Origin: Actinomycetes bacterium
GTDB taxonomy: Bacteria; Actinomycetota; Acidimicrobiia; Acidimicrobiales; Palsa-688
Assembly (NCBI GenBank): GCA_021787365.1
Contig: JAJYMB010000052.1
Location: 1-61,931 of the forward strand
DNA length: 61,931 bases
Direction: 5' to 3'
The translations under genes and the position numbers were made by a program. Positions 55,287 to 61,931 of this stretch are shown one piece after another. Position 1 is the first letter of the stretch. Each line of letters opens with the position of its first letter. Below the pieces are notes generated by a model. That model did no database searches and was not told where the DNA came from. It saw only the letters and a list, made by a program, of their open reading frames with translations.

Positions 55287-55991
55287 ATGGGTGAGCGGTC
55301 AAGGGTGATCTCGCTCGTACCTGTCGAGGGCATCGGGGAGATCTCGCCCGGCGACGATATCGCCGAACTGGTGCTCGCCCATGCCCAGCTAGCCGACTAC
55401 GACGTGCTCGTAGTGACGCAAAAAGCCGTGTCCAAAGCCGAGGGCCGCCTGGTAGCCGCGGCCGGGCCCGAGGACCGCCGGCGGATCGTTCTCTCCGAGA
55501 GCGCCCGGGTGCTGCGCGAGCGGGGCGATCTCCTGATCAGCGAGACCCATCACGGCTTCGTGTGCGCCAACGCCGGCGTCGACCTCTCCAACGTCTCCGA
55601 GGGCTGGGCGAGCCTGCTTCCCCTCGACCCCGACCGGAGCGCCCGCCACATCCGCGACGCGCTGAGGGCCAGGGGAGGTGTCGAGGTGGGCGTCATCGTC
55701 TCGGACACCTTCGGGCGGCCCTGGCGCAACGGGCTCACCGACGTGGCCATCGGCTGCGCCGGCATCGCCGGCGTGGTCGACCTGCGCGGCAGCCCCGACG
55801 CCGGCGGGCGCACGCTGTCGGCCACTGAGGTCTGCGTGGCCGACGAGCTGGCAGCAGCGGCCGAACTCGCCAAGGGCAAGGCCTCGGGCGTACCCGCGGT
55901 GGTGGTCCGCGGGGTGGACCGCAGCTGGTTCAGGGAGGCCTCGGTGAAAGCCGAAGTGGTGCGGCCCTACGCGCTGGACCTCTTCCGCTGA
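55287..55991 (+). CDS. cofE: F420-0:gamma-glutamyl ligase (CofE domain only)
   Basis: 234 residues from ATG 55287. VISLVPVEGIGEISPGDD, VVTQKAVSKAEGRLV, HGFVCANAGVDLSN, and VIVSDTFGRPWRNGLTDVAIGCAGIAGV are the CofE motifs for GTP and F420-0 binding. It adds glutamates to F420-0. Mycobacterial FbiB has an extra C-terminal nitroreductase-like domain that reduces dehydro-F420-0; this protein stops before it. No separate reductase is near, so one must be encoded elsewhere if the PEP route is used. Confidence 0.93.
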   Translation: MGERSRVISLVPVEGIGEISPGDDIAELVLAHAQLADYDVLVVTQKAVSKAEGRLVAAAGPEDRRRIVLSESARVLRERGDLLISETHHGFVCANAGVDLSNVSEGWASLLPLDPDRSARHIRDALRARGGVEVGVIVSDTFGRPWRNGLTDVAIGCAGIAGVVDLRGSPDAGGRTLSATEVCVADELAAAAELAKGKASGVPAVVVRGVDRSWFREASVKAEVVRPYALDLFR

Positions 55992-56048
55992 GAGGCCTCT
56001 GAGCCCCCCGCCGGCGAGCCCCGCCCGGGACCCGGGACCTGAGGGCCG

Positions 56049-57005
56049 CTACCCGTCCGACCTGTTGCGCTGGGCCCACTCGAGCACCGCCGCCGTGCCC
56101 TGCTCGAGGGTGGTCCAAGGCTTCCAGCCGAGGTGTATAGAAGCGCGCGCCGGGTCGAGGCAGCTGCGCTCGAGCTCGCCGGGGCGGGCGGGCGCGTACA
56201 CCGGTGGCTGGGTAACGCCGGCATTTTTCGCCATCGCCCAGTACAGCTCGTTGACGCTCGTTTCCTGGCCTGTGCCGATGTTGCACAGCAACCCGCTGCC
56301 CCTGTCCCCGGCGCGGGAAAAGGCGTCCACTACGTCGTCCACGAAGACGAAATCACGGGTCTGCTTGCCGTCGCCGAAGATCAGGCAGGGTTCGCCGGCG
56401 CCGATCCGGCCGGCAAAGATCGCCACCACGCCCGCCTCGCCGTGGGGGTCCTGGCGCGGCCCGTAGACGTTGGCCAGGGCGAGCGCTGTGTACTCGAGGC
56501 CGTGCAGTTCCCGGTAGGCGAAGAGGTAGTCGCCCACCGCTTTCTTGGCCACCCCGTAGGGCGAAAGGGGGTGCTGGGCGGCCGACTCTTTTATGGGCAG
56601 CTCACTGGCGTCGCCGTAGATCGTGCCTCCGCTGGAGGCGAAGACCACCTTGCGGGAGCCAGCGGCGCGCGCACCCTCGAGCGTCCTGAGCGACCCGAGT
56701 ATGTTGACGTCCGCGTCGAGCACGGGGTCAGCCACCGAAACACGGACGTCCGCTTGAGCGGCCAAGTGGTAGACGACCTCGGGCTTGCGCCGCTCCATCA
56801 GGCCGACGAGGTCGGCCGAGCGCACGTCGAGTTGGTGGAAATGGAAGCGCCCCGCTCCCGAGGCACGGGCATCGGCAAGATTGGCGAGCGACCCCGCGGA
56901 AAGATTGTCCACCACGTCCACGGTGTGGCCCTCGGCTAGCAGGCGGTCGACCAGCGTGGAGCCGATAAAGCCGGCTCCACCCGTGACCAGGGCGTGGTAG
57001 GTCAC
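56049..57005 (-). CDS. UDP-glucose 4-epimerase-like extended SDR
   Basis: 318 residues. HALVTGGAGFIGSTLVDRL at 4-22, VYHLAAQADVRVSVADP, FASSGGTIYG and YGVAKKAVG (catalytic Tyr/Lys), ANVYGPRQDPHGEAGVV and FVFVDDVVDAF are typical of GalE-like NDP-sugar epimerases. It probably supplies UDP-galactose or a related sugar for the same glycan. It is the last gene of the rmlA-rmlB-rmlD run and overlaps the preceding gene by 4 nt; it converges on cofE. Confidence 0.85.
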   Translation of the reverse strand: MTYHALVTGGAGFIGSTLVDRLLAEGHTVDVVDNLSAGSLANLADARASGAGRFHFHQLDVRSADLVGLMERRKPEVVYHLAAQADVRVSVADPVLDADVNILGSLRTLEGARAAGSRKVVFASSGGTIYGDASELPIKESAAQHPLSPYGVAKKAVGDYLFAYRELHGLEYTALALANVYGPRQDPHGEAGVVAIFAGRIGAGEPCLIFGDGKQTRDFVFVDDVVDAFSRAGDRGSGLLCNIGTGQETSVNELYWAMAKNAGVTQPPVYAPARPGELERSCLDPARASIHLGWKPWTTLEQGTAAVLEWAQRNRSDG

Positions 57006-57943
57006 TTGGCCTTGCTCTTGGTCCCAGCTTTGGTCTTGGTCCCAGCTTTGGTCTTGGCCGGCGTGGCTGTGGTGGTCTTGGCCTTGGAGGTGGTGGCCTT
57101 GGAGGTGGTGGCGGTCGTCGCTGCCCCCTTGGAGGTGGTCACCGTGGTGGCGCTCTTGGAGGTCTTGGCCGTGGTGGGCGGTGCCGTCACTGGCGCGGTA
57201 GCCGGCACGGTCGTCGTGGCCGCTGCCGCCACGGTCTTGGTCAGCTTGGAGATCACCGACTGGGGCGGCTGCAGGATGGAAGGCGTCTTGCCCTTGGGCG
57301 GCGCGGGCAGGAAGGCAATGGTCAAAAGCTGGTTATTTTGCAAAAGGACGCCCGATACGCAGTCGGGGCTGCAAGTGTCCACGTACCCCTTGGCCACGTC
57401 GATCTTATTCTGGTCCTGGAGGACGCCGTCGGACTGGGGTGCCTGAGGCGAGGTCCACACCATCACGTACACGTTGCCCGGCTTGCCCTGGCAGTTCGCG
57501 CCCCTCTGGTACAGCCTGCCGCCGGGCACCTGGATCTCGGAAGCGTTCAGGGTCATGCCGACCGCGTTGGCAAACTTGCCGAGCGTCGCGTTGTGGCCCG
57601 CCACCGACTTGGCCGTCGGCGAGATCGAGATGATGCCGCCGCCCTTGGTCGTTATGCCGTAGGGGTCCCTGTTGCTCGTTATCGGAGGAAGGAGCTTGCC
57701 GCAGATGTCGACCGCATAACCTTCGTACCAGGGCGGGCTCTGGCCCACCTTGGGCGCGCCGGTGCCCTGCGCGTTGATCTTGTTGTTGGCGTACTCGCGG
57801 CTGTTGTACACACCGATGATCCCGAGCACCACCAGCACCAAGAGGGCGAAGTAGTAGACGTACGGCGGCCGGGCGCCGTACGCCCGGCTGCCACCGAGCC
57901 CCGCGGCGCGTGCGACCTTCTTGGCGGAGGAGGCTTTGCCCAT
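57002..57943 (-). CDS. Single-pass membrane protein with low-complexity C-terminus
   Basis: 313 residues from ATG 57943. A membrane helix (about 29-47, YYFALLVLVVLGIIGVYNS) is followed by a folded extracytoplasmic domain (about 65-205) with three to four Cys (VDICGKLLPP, RGANCQGKPG, VDTCSPDCVSG) and a Thr/Ala/Lys-rich tail, partly encoded by an 18-bp repeat (57017-57052). No family is recognised. Its place inside the rhamnose operon suggests a role in envelope glycan or wall attachment. TAACCT lies 10 nt upstream. Confidence 0.65.
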   Translation of the reverse strand: MGKASSAKKVARAAGLGGSRAYGARPPYVYYFALLVLVVLGIIGVYNSREYANNKINAQGTGAPKVGQSPPWYEGYAVDICGKLLPPITSNRDPYGITTKGGGIISISPTAKSVAGHNATLGKFANAVGMTLNASEIQVPGGRLYQRGANCQGKPGNVYVMVWTSPQAPQSDGVLQDQNKIDVAKGYVDTCSPDCVSGVLLQNNQLLTIAFLPAPPKGKTPSILQPPQSVISKLTKTVAAAATTTVPATAPVTAPPTTAKTSKSATTVTTSKGAATTATTSKATTSKAKTTTATPAKTKAGTKTKAGTKSKAK

Positions 57944-57956
57944 ACCGGCTCCTAGG

Positions 57957-58895
57957 TTACCCTGACTGCCTGCCTGCCTGGGACCGTACCCCGCCCGGGA
58001 CCGTTGCCCGGGTGCCCGCCTGGAGTCGTGTCCCGCCGGCAGCCGCCGCCCGGGCGCCGGCCAGCCATCGGCGCAAGGCGGTGAGGGCCAACCTGGCACC
58101 GAGGCCAGGCAGGACGAGAGCGAGCAGCCACCGTGCCCGCCCTTCGGTGGTACGCCAGGCGAAGCGCCACATGGACACGTGATGGGCCAGGAGCATCCGG
58201 TAGGGGTGCCGGTCGGCGGAGACTCCCTGGACATGTGTCACACGCGCGCCCGGCTCGTATGCCACCTCCCAACCCGCCTGGCGGAGCCGCCAGCACAGGT
58301 CGACGTCCTCCATGTACATGAAGTAGGAGCTATCGAAGCCGCCAACGGCCTCCCACGCCTCCCGGCGGGCGAGGAAACACGACCCCGAGACCCAGTCGAC
58401 CAGACGGGCGCCGGCGTGGTCCCATTCGGCCATCGTGTAGCGCCGAGAAAAGGGGTTGCCCGGCCAGAACTGGCCCACGATCCCGTGCCCGAACGCCTCC
58501 AGCAGGTCAGGGAACCGCCGCGCCGAAGGGTAGAGGCGGCCGGTGGCGTCCACGATCAGGGGCCCCACCACGGCCACCTCGGGCCGGCGTTCGAGTAGTT
58601 CTACCAGCGCCGCGACGGCACCCTCGCCGAGCACGATATCGGCGTTGCAGACGAGCAGGTAGTCGGAACTGACCACGGCGGCCCCGTGGTTGGCGGCCGC
58701 CCCGTAGCCGATGTTGGACCCCGTCGAGGCCCACTTCGCCTCCGGGAACGCTTCAGCGAGCGCCGCCTCCGAACCGTCAGAGGAACCGTTGTCCACGACA
58801 ACAACCCCCTCGACCCCCTCGGACAATAAGCTCTCGACGCACCGGAGCAAGTAGTCCCGAGCGTTGTAATTGACGACGACGCCGGCGACGTTCAT
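57957..58895 (-). CDS. Glycosyltransferase family 2, rhamnosyltransferase (WbbL)-like
   Basis: 312 residues from ATG 58895. VAGVVVNYNARDYLLRCVESL near 3-23, VVDNGSSDGS, GSNIGYGAAANHG, LLVCNADIVLG (D-x-D-like), VSGSCFLARREAWEAVGGFDSSYFMYMEDVDLCWRLRQ. This is the WbbL/rhamnosyltransferase type. Mycobacterial WbbL puts rhamnose on decaprenyl-PP-GlcNAc, the arabinogalactan linker. The neighbouring rmlD and rmlB genes and a 4-nt overlap with rmlD fit that role. A Gly/Ala repeat tail follows. Confidence 0.88.
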   Translation of the reverse strand: MNVAGVVVNYNARDYLLRCVESLLSEGVEGVVVVDNGSSDGSEAALAEAFPEAKWASTGSNIGYGAAANHGAAVVSSDYLLVCNADIVLGEGAVAALVELLERRPEVAVVGPLIVDATGRLYPSARRFPDLLEAFGHGIVGQFWPGNPFSRRYTMAEWDHAGARLVDWVSGSCFLARREAWEAVGGFDSSYFMYMEDVDLCWRLRQAGWEVAYEPGARVTHVQGVSADRHPYRMLLAHHVSMWRFAWRTTEGRARWLLALVLPGLGARLALTALRRWLAGARAAAAGGTRLQAGTRATVPGGVRSQAGRQSG

Positions 58896-59752
58896 GAAGC
58901 CATGAGGTGCTTCACGGTGCGCTCGAGCGGCTCGTGGTAATCGGGGAGCAACGGCACTCCGAGAAGGCGCAAAGCAGCGTTGTCCAGGACCGAGTTTGCC
59001 GGCCTCGGCGCCGGGCGGGGCGGGGAAAGCTCGTGAGTCTTGACCGCGATGACGCGCTCTGGGCCCAGGCCGGCGGCCGCGAGGACGTCCTGGGCGAAGC
59101 CGTACCAAGTCGTCTCGCCCTGGTTGGTTACGTGGAAGACACCAGGAAGGCGGGCCACGGCCAAACGGACGACCATCGCCGCCAAGTCGTCGGCGAAGGT
59201 CGGGCAACCCCGCTGGTCGTCCACGAAACGCAGTTCTCCACTTTTCGCGCCGAGCCGGAGCACCGTCTTCACCATGTTGGAGCCGTAGCGGCCCGAGATC
59301 CAAGAGGCGCGCACGACGGCGGCACCGGGCAGGCCCGCGAGCACCTCGTGTTCGCCGGCCAGCTTGGAACGCCCGTATACCGACCGCGGCCTGGTCTCGT
59401 CCCACTCCCGGTACGGCAACGGCGATTCGCCGTCGAAGACATAGTCGGTGGAAATGTGGAGCAGGTGTGCGCCTACCATCCGTGCCCCCTCGGCCAGGTT
59501 ACGTGGGCCGATGGCGTTGACGGCGAAGGCCTTGTCGATTTCTGCCTCGCAGGCGTCGACGGCGGTGAAAGCGGCCGCGTTTATGATGACCTCCGGGCGC
59601 CACTCACCGCAGATCTGCAGGTCGCGTTCCCGGTCGGATATGTCGAGCTCTGAGTGCGAGAGGGCGAGGACCTCGTGCTGGCGGCTGCTGAGCAGCAGTT
59701 CCTCGACCTCTCGCCCGACCTGGCCGCCCGCCCCCGTGAGGAGCGCCCTCAC
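58892..59752 (-). CDS. rmlD: dTDP-4-dehydrorhamnose reductase
   Basis: 286 residues from GTG 59752, overlapping the rmlB stop as GTGA. ALLTGAGGQVGREVE, INAAAFTAVDACE, HISTDYVFDGESPLPYREWD, VYGRSKLAGE (catalytic Tyr/Lys) and VRASWISGRYGSNMVKTVLRL are RmlD motifs. It reduces dTDP-4-keto-L-rhamnose to dTDP-L-rhamnose with NADPH, the last step of the pathway. Confidence 0.95.
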   Translation of the reverse strand: MRALLTGAGGQVGREVEELLLSSRQHEVLALSHSELDISDRERDLQICGEWRPEVIINAAAFTAVDACEAEIDKAFAVNAIGPRNLAEGARMVGAHLLHISTDYVFDGESPLPYREWDETRPRSVYGRSKLAGEHEVLAGLPGAAVVRASWISGRYGSNMVKTVLRLGAKSGELRFVDDQRGCPTFADDLAAMVVRLAVARLPGVFHVTNQGETTWYGFAQDVLAAAGLGPERVIAVKTHELSPPRPAPRPANSVLDNAALRLLGVPLLPDYHEPLERTVKHLMAS

Positions 59753-60705
59753 TTGAGAGGCTCCCACCACCAACGGTTGTCGCGGTACCAGGCGAAGGTC
59801 AGCTCCAAGGCCTCATCGAGGTTGTGGGCTGGTTCCCAGCCGAGGGCGGCCACCTTCGACGAATCGACGCTGTACCGGCGGTCATGGCCCAAGCGGTCGG
59901 TCACGTAGTCGACTCGCTCGGGGCCGGCGCCGGCGAGCGCCAGCAGCTTGTCGACGAGGAAGCGGTTGGGCATCTCGTTGCCCGCCCCAATGTTGTAGAT
60001 CTCGCCCGGTTTGCCCGAGCGCAGCACCAAGTCGATGGCTGCGCAGTTGTCTTCGACAAAGAGCCAGTCCCGTTGGTTGAGCCCGTCACCATAAAGCGGC
60101 ACGTTGGCGCCGTCGAGCAAGTTGGTCATCGAGAGGGGCACCAATTTCTCCGGGAACTGCCAGGGCCCGAAGTTGTTGGACGAGCGGGTCACGGTGACAG
60201 GGAAACCGTAGGTGGTGAAGTAGGAGAGGGCGAGCAAGTCCGAACCGGCCTTGGAAGCCGAATAGGGCGAGCGCGGCTCCAAGCGGGCGTCTTCAGCGGA
60301 GCTGCCCTCCTCGACCGAACCGTACACCTCGTCGGTCGAGATATGCACCACCCGGCCGAGGCCGGCCCGGCGTGCTGCGTGCATGACGAGGTTGGTGCCC
60401 ACGCAGTTGGTCATGGCGAAGTCCTCGGGCCCGGCTATGGAACGGTCGACGTGGCTTTCGGCCGCGAAGTGCACGACGGCGTCGTGGCCCGCTATCGCCT
60501 CTTCCAGCGCCGGCAGGTCGCAGATGTTGGCTCGCACGAACCTGTAGCGGCTGCCGAAGCGTTCCTCCACGTCCTTTAGCGTCGAGAGGTTGCCCGCGTA
60601 GGTGAGAGCGTCGTAGACGGTTACCTCGTCATCGGTGTGCGAGAGCACAAAGCGTACGTAATTGGAACCGATAAACCCGGCTCCGCCGGTCACCAGCAGC
60701 TTCAC
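59749..60705 (-). CDS. rmlB: dTDP-glucose 4,6-dehydratase
   Basis: 318 residues from GTG 60705, overlapping the rmlA stop as GTGA. KLLVTGGAGFIGSNYVRFVL, VVHFAAESHVDRSI, HISTDEVYGSVEEG (catalytic Asp-Glu), YSASKAGSDLLALSY, SSNNFGPWQFPEKL and QRDWLFVEDNCAAI are diagnostic of RmlB. It oxidises and dehydrates dTDP-glucose to dTDP-4-keto-6-deoxyglucose. It is the second gene of the rmlA-B-D operon. Confidence 0.96.
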   Translation of the reverse strand: MKLLVTGGAGFIGSNYVRFVLSHTDDEVTVYDALTYAGNLSTLKDVEERFGSRYRFVRANICDLPALEEAIAGHDAVVHFAAESHVDRSIAGPEDFAMTNCVGTNLVMHAARRAGLGRVVHISTDEVYGSVEEGSSAEDARLEPRSPYSASKAGSDLLALSYFTTYGFPVTVTRSSNNFGPWQFPEKLVPLSMTNLLDGANVPLYGDGLNQRDWLFVEDNCAAIDLVLRSGKPGEIYNIGAGNEMPNRFLVDKLLALAGAGPERVDYVTDRLGHDRRYSVDSSKVAALGWEPAHNLDEALELTFAWYRDNRWWWEPLK

Positions 60706-61808
60706 GACAGGTCCACCTGGCAGTGGTCCCCGACCATGAGGCGGGTAGCGCGGGGCCGGCGAGCGCTGCGGGTCACCTCGACGTCGTAGCCAAGAAGCGA
60801 GTCCTCGATCCGCCCTGCGTCGATGACGCGAGAGCTCCCGCACAGGACCGAGTGCTCCACTTCCGAGTGCTGGATAACGCACTTAGGGCCGATGGCGCTG
60901 AACGGCCCCACGAAGGAGTCCGAAACCTCCGTGCCGGCGCCGATGATGGCCGGCCCCCTCACGTGGCTGCGCACGACCCGGGCACCGGCCTCGACGATTA
61001 CTCGGCCTTCTAGCTCACTGTCTTCGACGTGGCCCTCGACCCGGCGTTCGATCTGTTCCAGGAGCAGGCGGTTGGCCTCGAGCAGGGGCGTGAGCTTGCC
61101 GGTGTCGATCCACCAGCCCTTCAGGATCTCGGCCAGGACGATGTGGCCGGCATCGACCAGCCACTGGATGGCGTCGGTGATCTCGAGCTCGCCCCGCGCC
61201 GAGGGCTTGATCGAGGCGACGGCCTCGTGGATGCGGCTGTCGAAGAGGTAGACGCCCGCCAGCGCCAAATCCGAGGGCGGCACCTCCGGTTTTTCGACCA
61301 GCCGGACCACTCGGCCCGCCGCGTCCAGTTCGGCCACCCCGAAGCGCTGGGGGTCCTCGACGTGGGCAAGGAGGATCTGGGCCGCCGGCAGCAGGGGCTC
61401 GCCCTCGCCGAGGCGGGGGGCGACAGACCGAGCTCGTTCGGCCTGGAAACGGCGGACCAGTTCCTGGAGGTCCTGCTCCAAAAGGTTGTCGCCGAGGTAC
61501 ATCACGAAATCGTCTTCGCCCAGGAAGTCCCGGGCCACCAGTACGGCGTGGGCGAGGCCGAGCGGTGCCTCCTGGCGTATGTACGTCACGGCCAAACCAA
61601 ACCCCGACCCGTCGCCCACCGCCGCTTCGACCTCCGCCGCCGTGTCCCCCACTACCAGGCCGACTTCGCTTATCCCGGCCTCGGCGATGGCTTCGAGCCC
61701 GTAGAAAAGGATCGGCTTGTTGGCCACGGGGACGAGCTGCTTGGCCCGGGTGTGGGTGATGGGGCGGAGGCGAGTACCCGCACCTCCACAGAGCACCAAG
61801 GCTTTCAT
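60702..61808 (-). CDS. rmlA: Glucose-1-phosphate thymidylyltransferase, long form with beta-helix
   Basis: 368 residues. KALVLCGGAGTRLRPITHTRAKQLVPVANKP (nucleotide site) and VMYLGDNLLEQDLQEL fit RmlA; RLVEKPEVP and EILKGWWIDTGKLTPLLEAN place the catalytic region. From ~residue 240 a left-handed beta-helix with hexapeptide repeats follows, as in the longer StrD-like enzymes rather than ~290-residue RmlA. It makes dTDP-glucose. A group II intron ends 3 nt before the ATG, so there is no ordinary Shine-Dalgarno next to the start. Confidence 0.93.
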   Translation of the reverse strand: MKALVLCGGAGTRLRPITHTRAKQLVPVANKPILFYGLEAIAEAGISEVGLVVGDTAAEVEAAVGDGSGFGLAVTYIRQEAPLGLAHAVLVARDFLGEDDFVMYLGDNLLEQDLQELVRRFQAERARSVAPRLGEGEPLLPAAQILLAHVEDPQRFGVAELDAAGRVVRLVEKPEVPPSDLALAGVYLFDSRIHEAVASIKPSARGELEITDAIQWLVDAGHIVLAEILKGWWIDTGKLTPLLEANRLLLEQIERRVEGHVEDSELEGRVIVEAGARVVRSHVRGPAIIGAGTEVSDSFVGPFSAIGPKCVIQHSEVEHSVLCGSSRVIDAGRIEDSLLGYDVEVTRSARRPRATRLMVGDHCQVDLS

Positions 61809-61810
61809 TG

Positions 61811-61931
61811 GTAGTCAGGGGCGCGGTGCTCTTGCGAGCCCGGTTCCCCATCCCCCTTTCAATCCGTACGTGCGGTTTTCCCGCATACGGCTTACCGACG
61901 GTCTTCTTGACATGGTTACGCTGCCTTTGGG
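61811..61931 (-). mobile_element. Group II intron, 3' end (domains V and VI), continuing off the window
   Basis: On the minus strand, 61861-61894 form a domain V-like 34-nt hairpin: AGCCGTATGCGG, GAAA tetraloop, ACCGCACGTACGG, including the AGC catalytic triad. After a GAAAGGGGG linker, 61814-61853 fold as domain VI (GGGG...GCTC-GCAA-GAGC...CCCC), ending in CTGACTAC, the A-Y end expected of a group II intron. The intron reads in the same direction as rmlA and ends just before its CAATG. The reverse-transcriptase part lies outside the window. Exact class is not determined. Confidence 0.72.

Overview
The window is GC-rich DNA from a high-GC Gram-positive bacterium of the Actinobacteria. The gene set (DUF3039, DUF5719, a RipA-like NlpC/P60 hydrolase, an actinobacterial ManB/Trm112/sugar-isomerase run, CofD/CofE for F420, a TIGR03252-like HhH-GPD protein) fits a deep-branching group such as Acidimicrobiia, but that placement is inference. 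Many genes carry a TAnnnT hexamer only 6-10 nt before ATG or GTG, as expected for leaderless transcripts. I used this signal to choose several starts.

Layout. 1-3.4 kb: the 3' end of a family 2 glycoside hydrolase, an HhH-GPD protein, an alpha/beta-hydrolase-fold protein that lacks its Ser nucleophile, and a structured non-coding segment. 3.4-6.05 kb: sufC-sufS-sufU, without sufB or sufD. 6.1-12 kb: a Gfo/Idh/MocA oxidoreductase, DUF3039, an MFS transporter fused to extracellular-type beta domains, and a peptidoglycan hydrolase. 12.1-15.5 kb: a class III nucleotide cyclase domain with a YHS-like tail, followed by an ABC-2 exporter. 15.6-22 kb: DUF72, zinc-ribbon coiled-coil and penicillin-binding proteins, then a fused E1 alpha/beta 2-oxoacid dehydrogenase. 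22-29.3 kb: a membrane protein, a lipoprotein, DUF4388, then GNAT, SDR reductase, serine-palmitoyltransferase-like and LpxO-like hydroxylase genes, then a NifU-domain protein. 29.5-34 kb: prfB, secA and a shortened LuxR regulator. 34.5-48.7 kb: sugar-phosphate enzymes, large membrane glycan proteins, ftsH, a Kelch protein, DUF5719 and a giant glycosyltransferase. 49-61.9 kb: nucleotide-sugar and glycosyltransferase genes (RMD-type reductase, two GT4, rmlC, galE-like, WbbL-like GT2, rmlD, rmlB, rmlA), with a MazEF-type module and cofD/cofE. The right edge holds the 3' end of a group II intron ending 3 nt before the rmlA start codon.

How the genes work together. The right half is mainly cell-surface glycan production: ManB and PGI/PMI make hexose phosphates, RmlA-B-C-D make dTDP-rhamnose, and GT2/GT4 enzymes and PTPS-related membrane proteins use such donors. 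manB, fbiA/fbiB (cofD/cofE), wbbL and rmlD also lie close together in mycobacteria, so this neighbourhood looks ancestral.

The best candidates for something undescribed are: (1) a possible bacterial sphingolipid/ceramide pathway at 24.35-28.77 kb; (2) a structured segment at about 3.13-3.24 kb that carries a near-perfect match to the 3' end of 16S rRNA on one strand and a sequesterable super-Shine-Dalgarno on the other; and (3) the group II intron abutting rmlA.
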